Below, in pieces: positions 15,934 through 23,522 of a stretch of 37,662 nt of DNA; positions within the stretch are counted from its first letter, which is position 1, and each line of letters starts with the position of its first letter. The notes under the pieces were generated by a model. That model was not told the DNA's origin, did no database searches, and saw only the letters and a list, made by a program, of their open reading frames with translations. This DNA comes from a virus. The DNA lies in the IMG/VR virus record IMGVR_UViG_3300046512_000231, positions 1-37,662 of that record, one strand, 5' to 3'. A program made the translations under genes and the position numbers.

Positions 15934-17049
15934 ATGCCCGATGAACAAAACGCCGTCAGCCTCACGGTCGACGGTCTGGATTATTTCGGCTGGAAAACGG
16001 TGGAGATCACCGCCGGCCTAGAAGATCAGGCCCGCTCGTTTAACCTCAGCCTGACCTGGAAATGGCCCGGCCAGCTTGAGAGTCGGGTCATTCGCGAGGG
16101 GGCCAAGTGTCAGGTGCGTATTGGTCCTGACCTGGTGCTGACCGGCTGGGCGTTTGCCACGCCGATTGGCTACGACGATAAACAAATCACCACGTCCATC
16201 AGCGGGCGGTCCTTGACCGCGGACCTGGTCGACTGCGCGGCGGTGAACAAACCCGGTCAGTGGAACAATCAGAGCGTGTTGGCCATCGTCAAGGCGCTGG
16301 CGGCGCCGTACAACATCGCGGTCAGCAGTGAGATACCGGAAGGCAGCAAGCTCTTCGATCACACCGTGGAGCCGGGCGAGACCGCCTTCGCCTCGATTGA
16401 CCGGTTGCTGACCTTGTTCCGGGTGTTCTCCACCGACGATGCGCGCGGCATGGCGGTGTTGGCCAGTCCTGGCAGCGGCGGTCGCGCCTTTGATGCCCTC
16501 GAGGTCGGCAAGAACATCAAGTCCGCCGACGCCGCGATGGATTTTTCCGGGGTGTTTTCCGAGTACCAGGTGCTGGGGCAGAAGAGCGGCACCGATGATG
16601 CGTTTGGTGTCGAGGCGTCGGAGGTGACCGCCACCTTGAGCGATGAGCGGGTCAAGCGTCGACGGGTGCAGATCATTCACGAATCCGGGCAGATGACCAA
16701 CGAGCTGGCCCAGGCCCGAGCCAACTGGGAGCGCGGTTCGCGCATGGGTAAAGCCCTGGCCTCCACCTACACGGTGTACGGCTGGCGTCAGTCCAACGGC
16801 CAGCTGTGGCGGCACAACACCCTGGTGCGGGTGATCGATCCGATCATTGGCTTTGACCGCGACCTGCTGATTTCGCGCATCACCTATTCGCTGAGCGAGG
16901 CGGGCATGTTGACCAAGCTCGAAGTGGCGCCGGCGGACAGTTTTGAGCCGGAGCCGAAGGATCCGCACAAGGCGCGTAAGGCGAAGAAAGGCGGTAAAGC
17001 CGACAACTTCGAGTACTTGCTTCCTGCCGACTACGAGAGCAAAAAATGA
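15934..17049 (+). CDS. Baseplate hub protein (Mu gpP/gp44-like)
   Basis: The 371-residue protein fits Mu gpP / gp27-like hub proteins: LTVDGLDYFGWKTVEITAGL near the start and NLSLTWKWPGQ with beta-barrel patterning. The middle region (GQWNNQSVLAIVKALAAPYN) and the LTWYGWRQSNGQLW-type end are also typical. The C-terminus is Lys-rich (KARKAKKGGKADN). It would form the trimeric hub that holds the spike gpV. It overlaps the spike gene by 4 bp. Confidence 0.85.
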   Translation: MPDEQNAVSLTVDGLDYFGWKTVEITAGLEDQARSFNLSLTWKWPGQLESRVIREGAKCQVRIGPDLVLTGWAFATPIGYDDKQITTSISGRSLTADLVDCAAVNKPGQWNNQSVLAIVKALAAPYNIAVSSEIPEGSKLFDHTVEPGETAFASIDRLLTLFRVFSTDDARGMAVLASPGSGGRAFDALEVGKNIKSADAAMDFSGVFSEYQVLGQKSGTDDAFGVEASEVTATLSDERVKRRRVQIIHESGQMTNELAQARANWERGSRMGKALASTYTVYGWRQSNGQLWRHNTLVRVIDPIIGFDRDLLISRITYSLSEAGMLTKLEVAPADSFEPEPKDPHKARKAKKGGKADNFEYLLPADYESKK

Positions 17050-17555
17050 ACCTGAAAAGCCTGTTGGTCCGTGGCACGGTGATCATGGCCGATGCGGCGC
17101 GCAAGATTCAAACCCTGCAGGTGCGACTCACCGCCGGGGAGATTAAGGACGGCGCTGAGCACTTCGAGCCGTATGGCTATACCAGCAATCCGCTGTCGGG
17201 GGCTGAAGTGCTGACCGCCTTCCTCGGCGGCGACCGTTCGCATGCTGTGGTGCTGGTGGCCTCTGATCGCCGGTACCGGTTCAAGGAACTGGCGCCGGGT
17301 GAGGTGGCGCTCTACACCGACGAAGGCGACAAGATCCACTTCAAGCGCGGGCGGATTATTGATATCGAAACCGTCACCTTGAACATCACGGCCAGCGGCG
17401 GCGTGCACTTCGACACCCCACTGATCACCCAGACCGGCCAGATTGAATCGCAGGGCGACCAGATCGCCGGTGGCGTCAGCCAGATTAATCACCCCCACGA
17501 TGACGTGCAGCCCGGTAGCGGCCAGAGCGGCCCGCCGGTGGGGGGTGCGGGATGA
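17046..17555 (+). CDS. Baseplate spike protein (Mu gp45/gpV-like)
   Basis: The 169-residue protein matches the Mu gp45 type (PF06890). KIQTLQVRLTAGEIKDGAEH is followed by FEPYGYTSNPLSGAEVLTAF, and the C-terminal beta-rich stretch ends in the metal-binding-like HPHDDVQPGSGQSGPP (NHPHDDV). Such His-containing apices bind a metal ion at the tip of the membrane-piercing spike. Order hub-spike-gp46-gp47-gp48 follows Mu exactly. Confidence 0.88.
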   Translation: MNLKSLLVRGTVIMADAARKIQTLQVRLTAGEIKDGAEHFEPYGYTSNPLSGAEVLTAFLGGDRSHAVVLVASDRRYRFKELAPGEVALYTDEGDKIHFKRGRIIDIETVTLNITASGGVHFDTPLITQTGQIESQGDQIAGGVSQINHPHDDVQPGSGQSGPPVGGAG

Positions 17556-17950
17556 CGCCCTCGGACGCGTTGCAAGCGGGCTTGACGCGCGCGGTGATCA
17601 TCAGCCTGTTCACCTGGCGCCGCGCTGCCACCGATGACCCGGTGGACGATGACGAGCGTTTCGGCTGGTGGGGCGATAGCTACCCAACGACGGCCGATGA
17701 CCGCATCGGCTCGCGGTTGTGGCTGCTGCGTCGGGTCAAGCTGACCGCGCAAACCCAGCGTGATGCCGAGTTCTACGCCCGTGAGGCGCTGCAGTGGCTT
17801 CTCGACGATGGCCACGTCATCGGCCTCGCGGTCAGCAGCGAACAGGTCGACCTCAACCGTTTAGGCCTGCGTGCCACGCTGACGATTCCCAGTGGCACGC
17901 AGTTGGACATCCATCCCCCTTCTGCCTGGCAGGTGATCTATGCCGTTTGA
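17552..17950 (+). CDS. Baseplate wedge protein GP46
   Basis: The 132-residue protein matches Phage_GP46 (PF07409): AVIISLFTWRRAATDDPVDD, then WWGDSYPTTADDRIGSRLWL and LLRRVKLTAQTQRDAEFYAR. It is the T4 gp25-like wedge component of Mu-type baseplates. It starts in the stop of the spike gene and overlaps the gp47 gene by 11 bp. Confidence 0.9.
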   Translation: MTPSDALQAGLTRAVIISLFTWRRAATDDPVDDDERFGWWGDSYPTTADDRIGSRLWLLRRVKLTAQTQRDAEFYAREALQWLLDDGHVIGLAVSSEQVDLNRLGLRATLTIPSGTQLDIHPPSAWQVIYAV

Positions 17951-18977
17951 AACTCCCTCTCTCCCGGTGCTGGTCGGCCGTGTCCAGGCGGATCTGGCCG
18001 GTGACGCTCTGCGCCGCTCCGATGCGCAAGTGCTGGCACGCGCGCATGCGGGGGTGGCCTATGGGCTGTACGGTTACCTAAGCTGGATGGCCGATCAAAT
18101 TTTGCCGGATTCGGCGGATGAGCAAACCCTGGAGCGCATCGCTGCGCTGCGCTTGAACGAGCCGCGCAAAACCGCTCAGTCTGCCGCCGGCGCGGCCAGT
18201 TTTATGGCCGCCGCCGGGGCCGTGCTCGATGTCGATACGGTGCTGCAGGCCAGCGATGGCCGAACGTACAAGGTCACAGGTGCGGTCACCACAGTGGCCG
18301 GGCTCAACAGCGCCACGCTGCAGGCGGTAGACGCTGGCACGCTCGGCAATGCCGATGCCGGCATGGTGTTGACCTTGGTGCAGCCAGTGGCGGGGGCGGC
18401 CAGCACGTTCACCGTGTTGGCGCCGGGGCTGGCTGGTGGCATTGCTCAGGAGAGTGTCGAGGCGTTGCGCGCGCGGGTGGTGCGTTCTTATCGGGTGATT
18501 GCCCAGGGCGGCTCGGCGAGTGACTACGAGACTTGGGCCTTGGAAGTGCCGGGCGTCACCCGCGCCTGGTGCCGGCGTAATTACTTAGGCCCAGGCACCG
18601 TGGGGCTGTTTGTGATGCGCGATAACGATGGCGTGTCGGTGCCCAACCCGGCGCAACTGGCCGAGGTGAAAGCCCATGTCGATCCGCTGCGCCCGGTGAC
18701 AGCGGAGTTGTATGTCTTGCCCCCGGTGCAGGTGCCGGTGCTCTACCGCATTCGTGCCGTGCCGGACACCTCGCAGGTGCGCGCCGCGATTGAGCTGGAG
18801 TTGCGCGATCTGCATCAGCGCGAAGCCGGGCTCGGCGACACCTTGCTGATCACTCACATCCGTGAAGCCGTCAGTGGCTCGGCGGGCGAAACCGACCATC
18901 AATTGACGACGCCAGTGGCTGACGTGGTCGCCGCTCCCAACCAGCTACTGACGTTTGGGGGTATCACATGGTTGTAG
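17940..18977 (+). CDS. Baseplate J-like protein (Mu gp47)
   Basis: The 345-residue protein matches Baseplate_J (PF04865). Residues 35-60 read AHAGVAYGLYGYLSWMADQI and LPDSADEQTLERIAALRLNE, typical of the family opening. ESVEALRARVVRSYRVIAQG, GGSASDYETWALEVPGVTRA and the TAELYVLPPVQVPV segment follow. It forms the wedge arms that connect hub to fibres. It overlaps the neighbours on both sides by about 10 bp. Confidence 0.92.
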   Translation: MPFETPSLPVLVGRVQADLAGDALRRSDAQVLARAHAGVAYGLYGYLSWMADQILPDSADEQTLERIAALRLNEPRKTAQSAAGAASFMAAAGAVLDVDTVLQASDGRTYKVTGAVTTVAGLNSATLQAVDAGTLGNADAGMVLTLVQPVAGAASTFTVLAPGLAGGIAQESVEALRARVVRSYRVIAQGGSASDYETWALEVPGVTRAWCRRNYLGPGTVGLFVMRDNDGVSVPNPAQLAEVKAHVDPLRPVTAELYVLPPVQVPVLYRIRAVPDTSQVRAAIELELRDLHQREAGLGDTLLITHIREAVSGSAGETDHQLTTPVADVVAAPNQLLTFGGITWL

Positions 18978-19567
18978 CGCGCACTGCCGAGGAGTACCGC
19001 CAGCAACTGCGGGGGCTGATGCCCACGGGACCGGCCTGGGATCCCGAGCTGGTTCCGGAGGTCGATCTGGTGCTGCAAGGGGTAGCCGTCGAGTTCGCGC
19101 GCCTTGAAGGCCGCGCCGTGGACCTGCTGAATGAAATGGACCCGTCTGGCGTCAGTGAGTTGGTGCCGGATTGGGAGGCGGTGATGGGCTTGCCGGATCC
19201 TTGCCTGGGCCTGAACCCGGCATTTGAGGATCGGCGCTTGGCGGTGCGTCGGCGCTTGGTCGAGGTCGGCGGTCAGAGCCTGGCCTACTTCCTGGAGATC
19301 GCCGTCAGCCAGGGCTACCCGCACCCGACCATCACCGAGCACCGAGCGCCGCGGATGGGGCGTTCGCGGTTTGGTTCGGCGCACTTCGGCACCTGGAGCG
19401 CGCAGTTCATGTGGACGCTCAACACCGGCGGCCGGCAGAAGCAGGGCCGGCGGTTCGGTGTTAGTTATTGGGGCGAACGCTTCGGTACCAATCCCGGCAA
19501 TGCCCTTGAATGCTTAATCCGCCGTCCGGCCCCGGCGCACACCGTTGTGCACATCAATTATGAGTAA
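18968..19567 (+). CDS. YmfQ/DUF2313 baseplate protein (Mu gp48)
   Basis: The 199-residue protein matches the DUF2313 family (PF10076): EEYRQQLRGLMPTGPAWDPE is the usual opening. VDLLNEMDPSGVSELVPDWE and MGLPDPCLGLNPAFEDRRLA are also characteristic. It is the last conserved wedge gene before the tail fibre. The C-terminus carries an Arg/Gly-rich strand and ends with the family-type HTVVHINYE. Confidence 0.9.
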   Translation: MVVARTAEEYRQQLRGLMPTGPAWDPELVPEVDLVLQGVAVEFARLEGRAVDLLNEMDPSGVSELVPDWEAVMGLPDPCLGLNPAFEDRRLAVRRRLVEVGGQSLAYFLEIAVSQGYPHPTITEHRAPRMGRSRFGSAHFGTWSAQFMWTLNTGGRQKQGRRFGVSYWGERFGTNPGNALECLIRRPAPAHTVVHINYE

Positions 19568-19578
19568 GGAGTAAAGGT

Positions 19579-20874
19579 ATGGATTTTCCGATTAGTGTGC
19601 CCAACATTGGGTTGGTGGGTGGCAAGTTCATCGATGAGGATCCGCTGGCTGGTACGCCCGGTTCGCTGATTCCGTCAGCTTGGGGGAACTCGATCACCGA
19701 CGAAGTCCTGAATGTCATCACCGCGGCGGGGCTGGCGCCGAGCGAGGCGAACCACGCGCAGTTGCTGGCGGCGATCCGCCTGATCAATCAGAAAGGCCAG
19801 GAGTCTTTTGCCGTCGACACCGGCGTGGCCAACGCCTATGTGTGTGCCTTCGCTCCGGCGATCACCGCCAGAAGCGAAAGCCGTGTGCTGCGCTTCAAAG
19901 TCAAGACGACCAATACCGGCGCTTCCACTTTGCATGATGGGGTGGGGCCGGCCCCCCTGGTCGGTGTGACTCATTCCGCGCTGCAAGCGGGTGAGCTGGT
20001 TGCCAATGGCGAATGCTGGGTGCAGTGGAATGCCTCTGTCGCGGGAGGTGCCTACGTCGTGCTGTTGAGCACGGGCGCTGCGCCACAGGTCGCCAGCGCC
20101 GCTCGGGTGTCGGGTTTGTCGGGCAAGAACAACGCGGGGACACCGGGTACCAAGTTCGATTTCAACGCGCTAAGCGTCACGCTACGAAACCCCGCGACAG
20201 GCGCGACGGCCGTGGTGAATAACACCGGAGTATTGGTCAACGACTTGATTGTGCCCGGCCCCGCCGCCAACGGACGCGATCAGGCGGCCGCTTTCACGGC
20301 TTCCCAGTGGTTGTACTACTACTTCATTTGGAATCCGGCCACATCGACGTTGTCGACGATTGTGAGCCTTGGCATGCCCACTACGGGGCCTGCATTGCCA
20401 GCCGGGTATACGCATTGGGCTTATATCGGCGCCGTGTATTTCGGCTCTGGGTCTGTTCTGGCTTTAGGTAACTTCAGAGGCTGTTGGTTTAACTACCTGA
20501 CAATGCAGCCGATCGTCACCAATGGGTCGGCCCTAACGCCGTCTGGTATCGCGGTGACGGCCTTTGTACCACCTGTTGCAGTCGCTCCCATGATGGAGCT
20601 TGCCATCCCCAACCTATCGATTGTTTCCAATGCAGGCGGTAGCTATTCGGTGACCTGCGCCATCTCGATGGAAGCGGGAGGCGCCACAACGATGCAATTG
20701 GGCCTGCAAGGCGGCGGCTTGGGGTCGACTAACTTTGGCGTGGCGGGCACCTCAAAACGCCTGCCAAACCTTTCGCAGGGGTTCAATTATCAGCTCTTTG
20801 TAAACGTCGGCACCGGTCACGTCGTGAGCATTGCCATGTGTGGGTACAGCAACGCTAACGGAGGTGAGGGATGA
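19579..20874 (+). CDS. Tail fibre protein
   Basis: The 431-residue protein begins MDFPISVPNIGLVGGKFIDE and continues PLAGTPGSLIPSAWGNSITD. This is the usual N-terminal attachment region of Pseudomonas phage tail fibres, followed by NHAQLLAAIRLINQ. The remainder is beta-rich with many Gly, Ala, Thr and Asn, as in trimeric fibre shafts, and should end with the receptor-binding tip. It overlaps the fibre chaperone gene by 4 bp. The receptor cannot be predicted. No nearby invertase or repeat suggests phase switching. Confidence 0.85.
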   Translation: MDFPISVPNIGLVGGKFIDEDPLAGTPGSLIPSAWGNSITDEVLNVITAAGLAPSEANHAQLLAAIRLINQKGQESFAVDTGVANAYVCAFAPAITARSESRVLRFKVKTTNTGASTLHDGVGPAPLVGVTHSALQAGELVANGECWVQWNASVAGGAYVVLLSTGAAPQVASAARVSGLSGKNNAGTPGTKFDFNALSVTLRNPATGATAVVNNTGVLVNDLIVPGPAANGRDQAAAFTASQWLYYYFIWNPATSTLSTIVSLGMPTTGPALPAGYTHWAYIGAVYFGSGSVLALGNFRGCWFNYLTMQPIVTNGSALTPSGIAVTAFVPPVAVAPMMELAIPNLSIVSNAGGSYSVTCAISMEAGGATTMQLGLQGGGLGSTNFGVAGTSKRLPNLSQGFNYQLFVNVGTGHVVSIAMCGYSNANGGEG

Positions 20875-21239
20875 AAAACGCATTTATCAACAGTAACGGC
20901 GTCTTGACGACGTGGGGTTACGCCGATTCCAACAACGATGACGCGTTGATCGTGGTGCCCGACGACTTCAACCTGTCGCCTGGCGCGGTCAAAACCAGCG
21001 ATGGTGGGCAAACGTGGGTGCCCTTTCCTGCGGAGTCCAACCCAGCCAAGACTCACGCCGAAATCGAAGCCTTGCGTCTTCGTGCCTACGCCGATCCCAT
21101 TACGGGTTCTGACCGCTACTTCGCCGAAGCCGCGCGTGTCCAGGCCATGGCCGGAACGGCTGAAGAGATAGAAGAGGCCCGTGCGGCGGGGGCCGCTCGT
21201 TCGGCAGAAATTCAGGCGCAATATCCTTGGCCGGTGTAA
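20871..21239 (+). CDS. Tail fibre assembly chaperone
   Basis: The 122-residue protein matches the tail fibre assembly type (Caudo_TAP / DUF4376-like). MKNAFINSNGVLTTWGYADS is followed by ALRLRAYADPITGSDRYFAE and ARVQAMAGTAEEIEEARAAG. The C-terminal half is helical. It is coupled to the fibre gene and would help fold or trimerise its tip. Confidence 0.82.
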   Translation: MKNAFINSNGVLTTWGYADSNNDDALIVVPDDFNLSPGAVKTSDGGQTWVPFPAESNPAKTHAEIEALRLRAYADPITGSDRYFAEAARVQAMAGTAEEIEEARAAGAARSAEIQAQYPWPV

Positions 21240-21261
21240 CCCGCGCCTGTTGATCATCTGG

Positions 21262-21280
21262 CCGCGAAAGCGGTTTTTTT
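21262..21280 (+). terminator. Terminator after fibre genes (first of two)
   Basis: CCGC, GAAA tetraloop, GCGG and seven T. It lies 23 bases after the fibre chaperone stop. The stem is only 4 bp but the T-run is strong. Confidence 0.65.
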
Positions 21281-21293
21281 GTGCCTGTGAATA

Positions 21294-21317
21294 GCCCGCC
21301 CTGCGCGGGCATTTTTT
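21294..21317 (+). terminator. Terminator after fibre genes (second of two)
   Basis: GCCCGC, loop CCTGC, GCGGGC, then A and six T. With the preceding hairpin it forms a double terminator between tail and lysis genes. The endolysin gene starts 16 bases later, so it is reached by read-through or antitermination, or has its own start site. Confidence 0.75.
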
Positions 21318-21333
21318 CGCCTGGAGAAAATCG

Positions 21334-21759
21334 ATGGCTGATACGGAAAAAGACCGCGACATCCTCGCGCGTACACTTTGGGGTGAGGCGCGCGGCGAAT
21401 CACTGACCGGCCAGATCGCCGTGGCTTGGACTATTCGCAACCGCGTAAATGACGGCAAGGCTAAGTCGTGGTGGGGTGAGGGCTATGTAGGCGTGTGCCA
21501 AAAACCTTATCAATTCAGCTGCTGGAACAAGAGCGATCCGAACTACACCTCCCTGAGTGGCGCGAAGTCGATCCCATTCCGCGAGCTCGCTCAAGCGAGA
21601 ATCGCCGCTGACCAGGTGATTGATGGAAAGGTGCCAGATCCAACCGGCGGTGCCACGCACTATTACGCGACCACCATGCCCGCGCCGCCTACCTGGGCAG
21701 CCAAGGCCAAGCAGACGCTGAAGATTGGCCGCCACATCTTTTTCAAGGACGTGCCATGA
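21334..21759 (+). CDS. Endolysin, SleB-like cell wall hydrolase
   Basis: The 141-residue protein matches Hydrolase_2 (SleB type, PF07486): DILARTLWGEARGESLTGQI (with the catalytic-type Glu in GEARGE) and VAWTIRNRVNDGKAKSWWGE. It continues VCQKPYQFSCWN and THYYATTMPAPPTWA. It would cut peptidoglycan at the MurNAc-GlcNAc bond. There is no signal peptide or anchor, so it needs the holin to reach the wall. It overlaps the i-spanin gene by 4 bp. Confidence 0.88.
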   Translation: MADTEKDRDILARTLWGEARGESLTGQIAVAWTIRNRVNDGKAKSWWGEGYVGVCQKPYQFSCWNKSDPNYTSLSGAKSIPFRELAQARIAADQVIDGKVPDPTGGATHYYATTMPAPPTWAAKAKQTLKIGRHIFFKDVP

Positions 21760-22268
21760 CTCTGGCCGAATTGAAGCTGGCGCTGGCCGGCGTACTTGTG
21801 CTGTTGGTGATTGCCGCTGGCGGCGTGTGGAAAGTGCAGGACTGGCGCTACGGCAAGCATTTGGCCGAGCAGGCCGGCTTACACCAGTCCGATCTGAACG
21901 CAATCAGCAATGCGGCCGCTGCCCAGGTTCGCGCCGATCAGGATAAGCGCCTCGCGCTTGAACTGCGCCTGTCGGCCAAGGACCAATCCCATTTCAAGGA
22001 ATTAAACGATGCTAAAAAAGACCAGGCTCGCCTGCGCGATCGCCTTGCCACTTCTGATTTGCGGCTGTCAGTCCTCCTCGCCGAGGATTCAGCCGGTGGC
22101 TGTTCAATGCCAGCCGGTACCGACGCCAGCGGCGTGGTTCATGGAGGAATACGCGCCCAACTTGACCCAGCGCATGCTCAACGAATTATCGCCATTACCG
22201 GAGCAGGCGACCGTGGACTGATCGCCTTGAAGGCATGCCAGTCGTACATAAAAGAAATCAACAACTAA
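21756..22268 (+). CDS. i-spanin (Rz-like)
   Basis: The 170-residue protein has one N-terminal membrane helix (about 5-24, LKLALAGVLVLLVIAAGGVW). A long charged, coiled-coil-prone periplasmic part (residues 30-105) follows, ending in a helical C-terminus. That is the Rz layout: an inner-membrane spanin subunit that joins an outer-membrane lipoprotein to fuse the membranes at the end of lysis. A separate lipoprotein gene is nested inside in the +1 frame, which strongly supports the call. Confidence 0.85.
   Translation: MTLAELKLALAGVLVLLVIAAGGVWKVQDWRYGKHLAEQAGLHQSDLNAISNAAAAQVRADQDKRLALELRLSAKDQSHFKELNDAKKDQARLRDRLATSDLRLSVLLAEDSAGGCSMPAGTDASGVVHGGIRAQLDPAHAQRIIAITGAGDRGLIALKACQSYIKEINN
22009..22221 (+). 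CDS. o-spanin lipoprotein (Rz1-like), nested in Rz
   Basis: The 70-residue reading frame lies wholly inside the i-spanin gene in another frame. It has a signal peptide (KKTRLACAIALPLLICGC) with a lipobox ending at Cys20. A short Pro-rich body follows (QPVAVQCQPVPTPAAWF). That is the Rz1 pattern of an outer-membrane lipoprotein pairing with Rz. Nested Rz1 genes are usual in phages. The frame would be easy to miss in automatic annotation. Confidence 0.85.
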   Translation: MLKKTRLACAIALPLLICGCQSSSPRIQPVAVQCQPVPTPAAWFMEEYAPNLTQRMLNELSPLPEQATVD

Positions 22269-23052
22269 ATTGGAAGTATTGCTGAAACACTTGAATCGTT
22301 AATTTGATAACAGCGGTCAAACCAAGCGCAACTGGTAACAGCAGTTCAATAACAATCCATCGAATCGACTGAGAGCTATTTAGTCGTCGTAGCCAAGTGT
22401 CGAAGTTTTTTATTGATTTGATTATTTGCGCATCAATTGGTGTTCGGGAAAATTCTTCAATAGATCTCACCCCTGATTCGATGTTCTGAATGACTCTGCG
22501 CTTTTCTGTATCGTCAATTTGATGGTCTTGAAGCTTAGTTTTTATATCTTCTAAGTCAGCGATGAAAGAATGTAATGGCTGCTGTCTGTGGAAAAGCCAT
22601 TTCATCATAGTGTGCTGCCGAGATTTTGGTCCGGGGTCTTCTTCCGGATTGTAATCCCACGTTCCGGGATTCATTTGCACTTCAGTCAGCCGAAGTCTCC
22701 ACTCGGCAAAATAATCTAATGCACACCAAATGAAATGCAAGAGCCAGTATGCCGTGAGTATCAGAAGTATGAGTTTTACAGTTTTGTCATCCAAGCCGGT
22801 GATCTTAAAGCCGCTGGTTGCAAAATCGGAGCTGATGGACACACCTGCAAAAATCATCACGAGTGAAATGGAACTAACTGCAACGCTGTTTCTTCTTATT
22901 TTTTGTACGTAGTCGGTGAATTCTGGAATGAAAGGGTCCATCATTGATGCTTTAAGTTCGCGGTCAACTTGACTTGAGCTTTTCTGGTTTCCGCTAAAGA
23001 AGTTCAATTGGCTGGGGCTCCATGATTGATTTTTATATAAGGGGATTTTCAA
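22258..23052 (-). CDS. Cargo membrane protein of unknown function (264 aa)
   Basis: I do not recognise this protein. It has hydrophobic segments near residues 55-73, 91-112 and 236-256. Between the last two lies a charged, helical region (about 115-230) containing MMKWLFHRQQPLHSFIADLE and EEFSRTPIDAQIIKSIKNFD. It is convergent with the spanin gene and overlaps its last 11 bases. Codon use is AT-richer than in the phage core, as for a cargo (moron) gene. The start is uncommon: TTG right after the stop of a decayed SRAP gene, with AGCAGGGA upstream as a ribosome site. The next in-frame Met is residue 37. Confidence 0.55.
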   Translation of the reverse strand: MKIPLYKNQSWSPSQLNFFSGNQKSSSQVDRELKASMMDPFIPEFTDYVQKIRRNSVAVSSISLVMIFAGVSISSDFATSGFKITGLDDKTVKLILLILTAYWLLHFIWCALDYFAEWRLRLTEVQMNPGTWDYNPEEDPGPKSRQHTMMKWLFHRQQPLHSFIADLEDIKTKLQDHQIDDTEKRRVIQNIESGVRSIEEFSRTPIDAQIIKSIKNFDTWLRRLNSSQSIRWIVIELLLPVALGLTAVIKLTIQVFQQYFQFSC

Positions 23053-23287
23053 TTAAGTCCCTGCTTGGTTTTTTACCTTCCCTACAGCTGTATCAATTTT
23101 AAACCATTCAAAGCAACCTGTGGACTCACCTTGAAGCAGTTCCATTTGTTCTGCACGTTCTTTTGGCGTGACCGGGTCAAGCCATTCGCGAGCCAATTCC
23201 GGCGACAACACCACGGGACGACGATTCGTGGATGTCCACCATCCCGCCTGCACTGTCGGCAGTAATGATCACCAAGGCGTCGTGTTC
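23053..23287 (-). pseudogene. C-terminal remnant of SRAP (YedK/HMCES-type) gene, frameshifted
   Basis: Read leftward the frame gives EHDALVIITADSAGGMVDIH and then, after a one-base shift, RRPVVLSPELAREWLDPVTP, KERAEQMELLQGES and AVGKVKNQAGT. This is the C-terminal third of an SOS-response-associated peptidase, normally running HDRRPVVLSPELAREWLD. One extra A/T in the TT at 23225-23226 breaks the frame. A stop closes the frame just upstream of EHD. The N-terminal part with the catalytic Cys2 is missing. It is either a decayed gene left by a recombination event or, for the frameshift alone, a sequencing error. Confidence 0.75.
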
Positions 23288-23454
23288 ACTTGGTCATCCT
23301 TCATTTGGGCTAGAGCAAGGCGACGAAGTGCCTGAACGTGAAGCCCTGCATCAATGGCAAGGAAATGGTTAGCATCAACGAACCATTCGAGCGTTAAGCC
23401 AGTGTACGATTGCCATCTCGAGGGCTGGATATCAGTTACCGCAACACCAACCAA
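23269..23454 (-). other. Unassigned open fragment upstream of SRAP remnant
   Basis: A frame of 61 codons opens at a TTG (VGVAVTDIQPSRWQSYTGLT, then ANHFLAIDAGLHVQALRRLA) and can be extended upstream only without an ATG. The text looks protein-like but has no start or ribosome site. It ends inside the SRAP remnant. It is probably a fragment of another former gene joined to the SRAP tail by illegitimate recombination. I cannot assign a family. Confidence 0.35.
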
Positions 23455-23522
23455 CGCCGGGGTGAGACTGAGTGAGTGCGGAGGTGGTGTTCATTAACGG
23501 TTTTAGCCGGTCGTGATAGGGC

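Noticed and set aside
19579-21239. Invertible or retroelement-diversified tail fibre locus
   Set aside because: No invertase gene, no inverted repeats flanking the fibre genes, and no template repeat or reverse transcriptase are seen.
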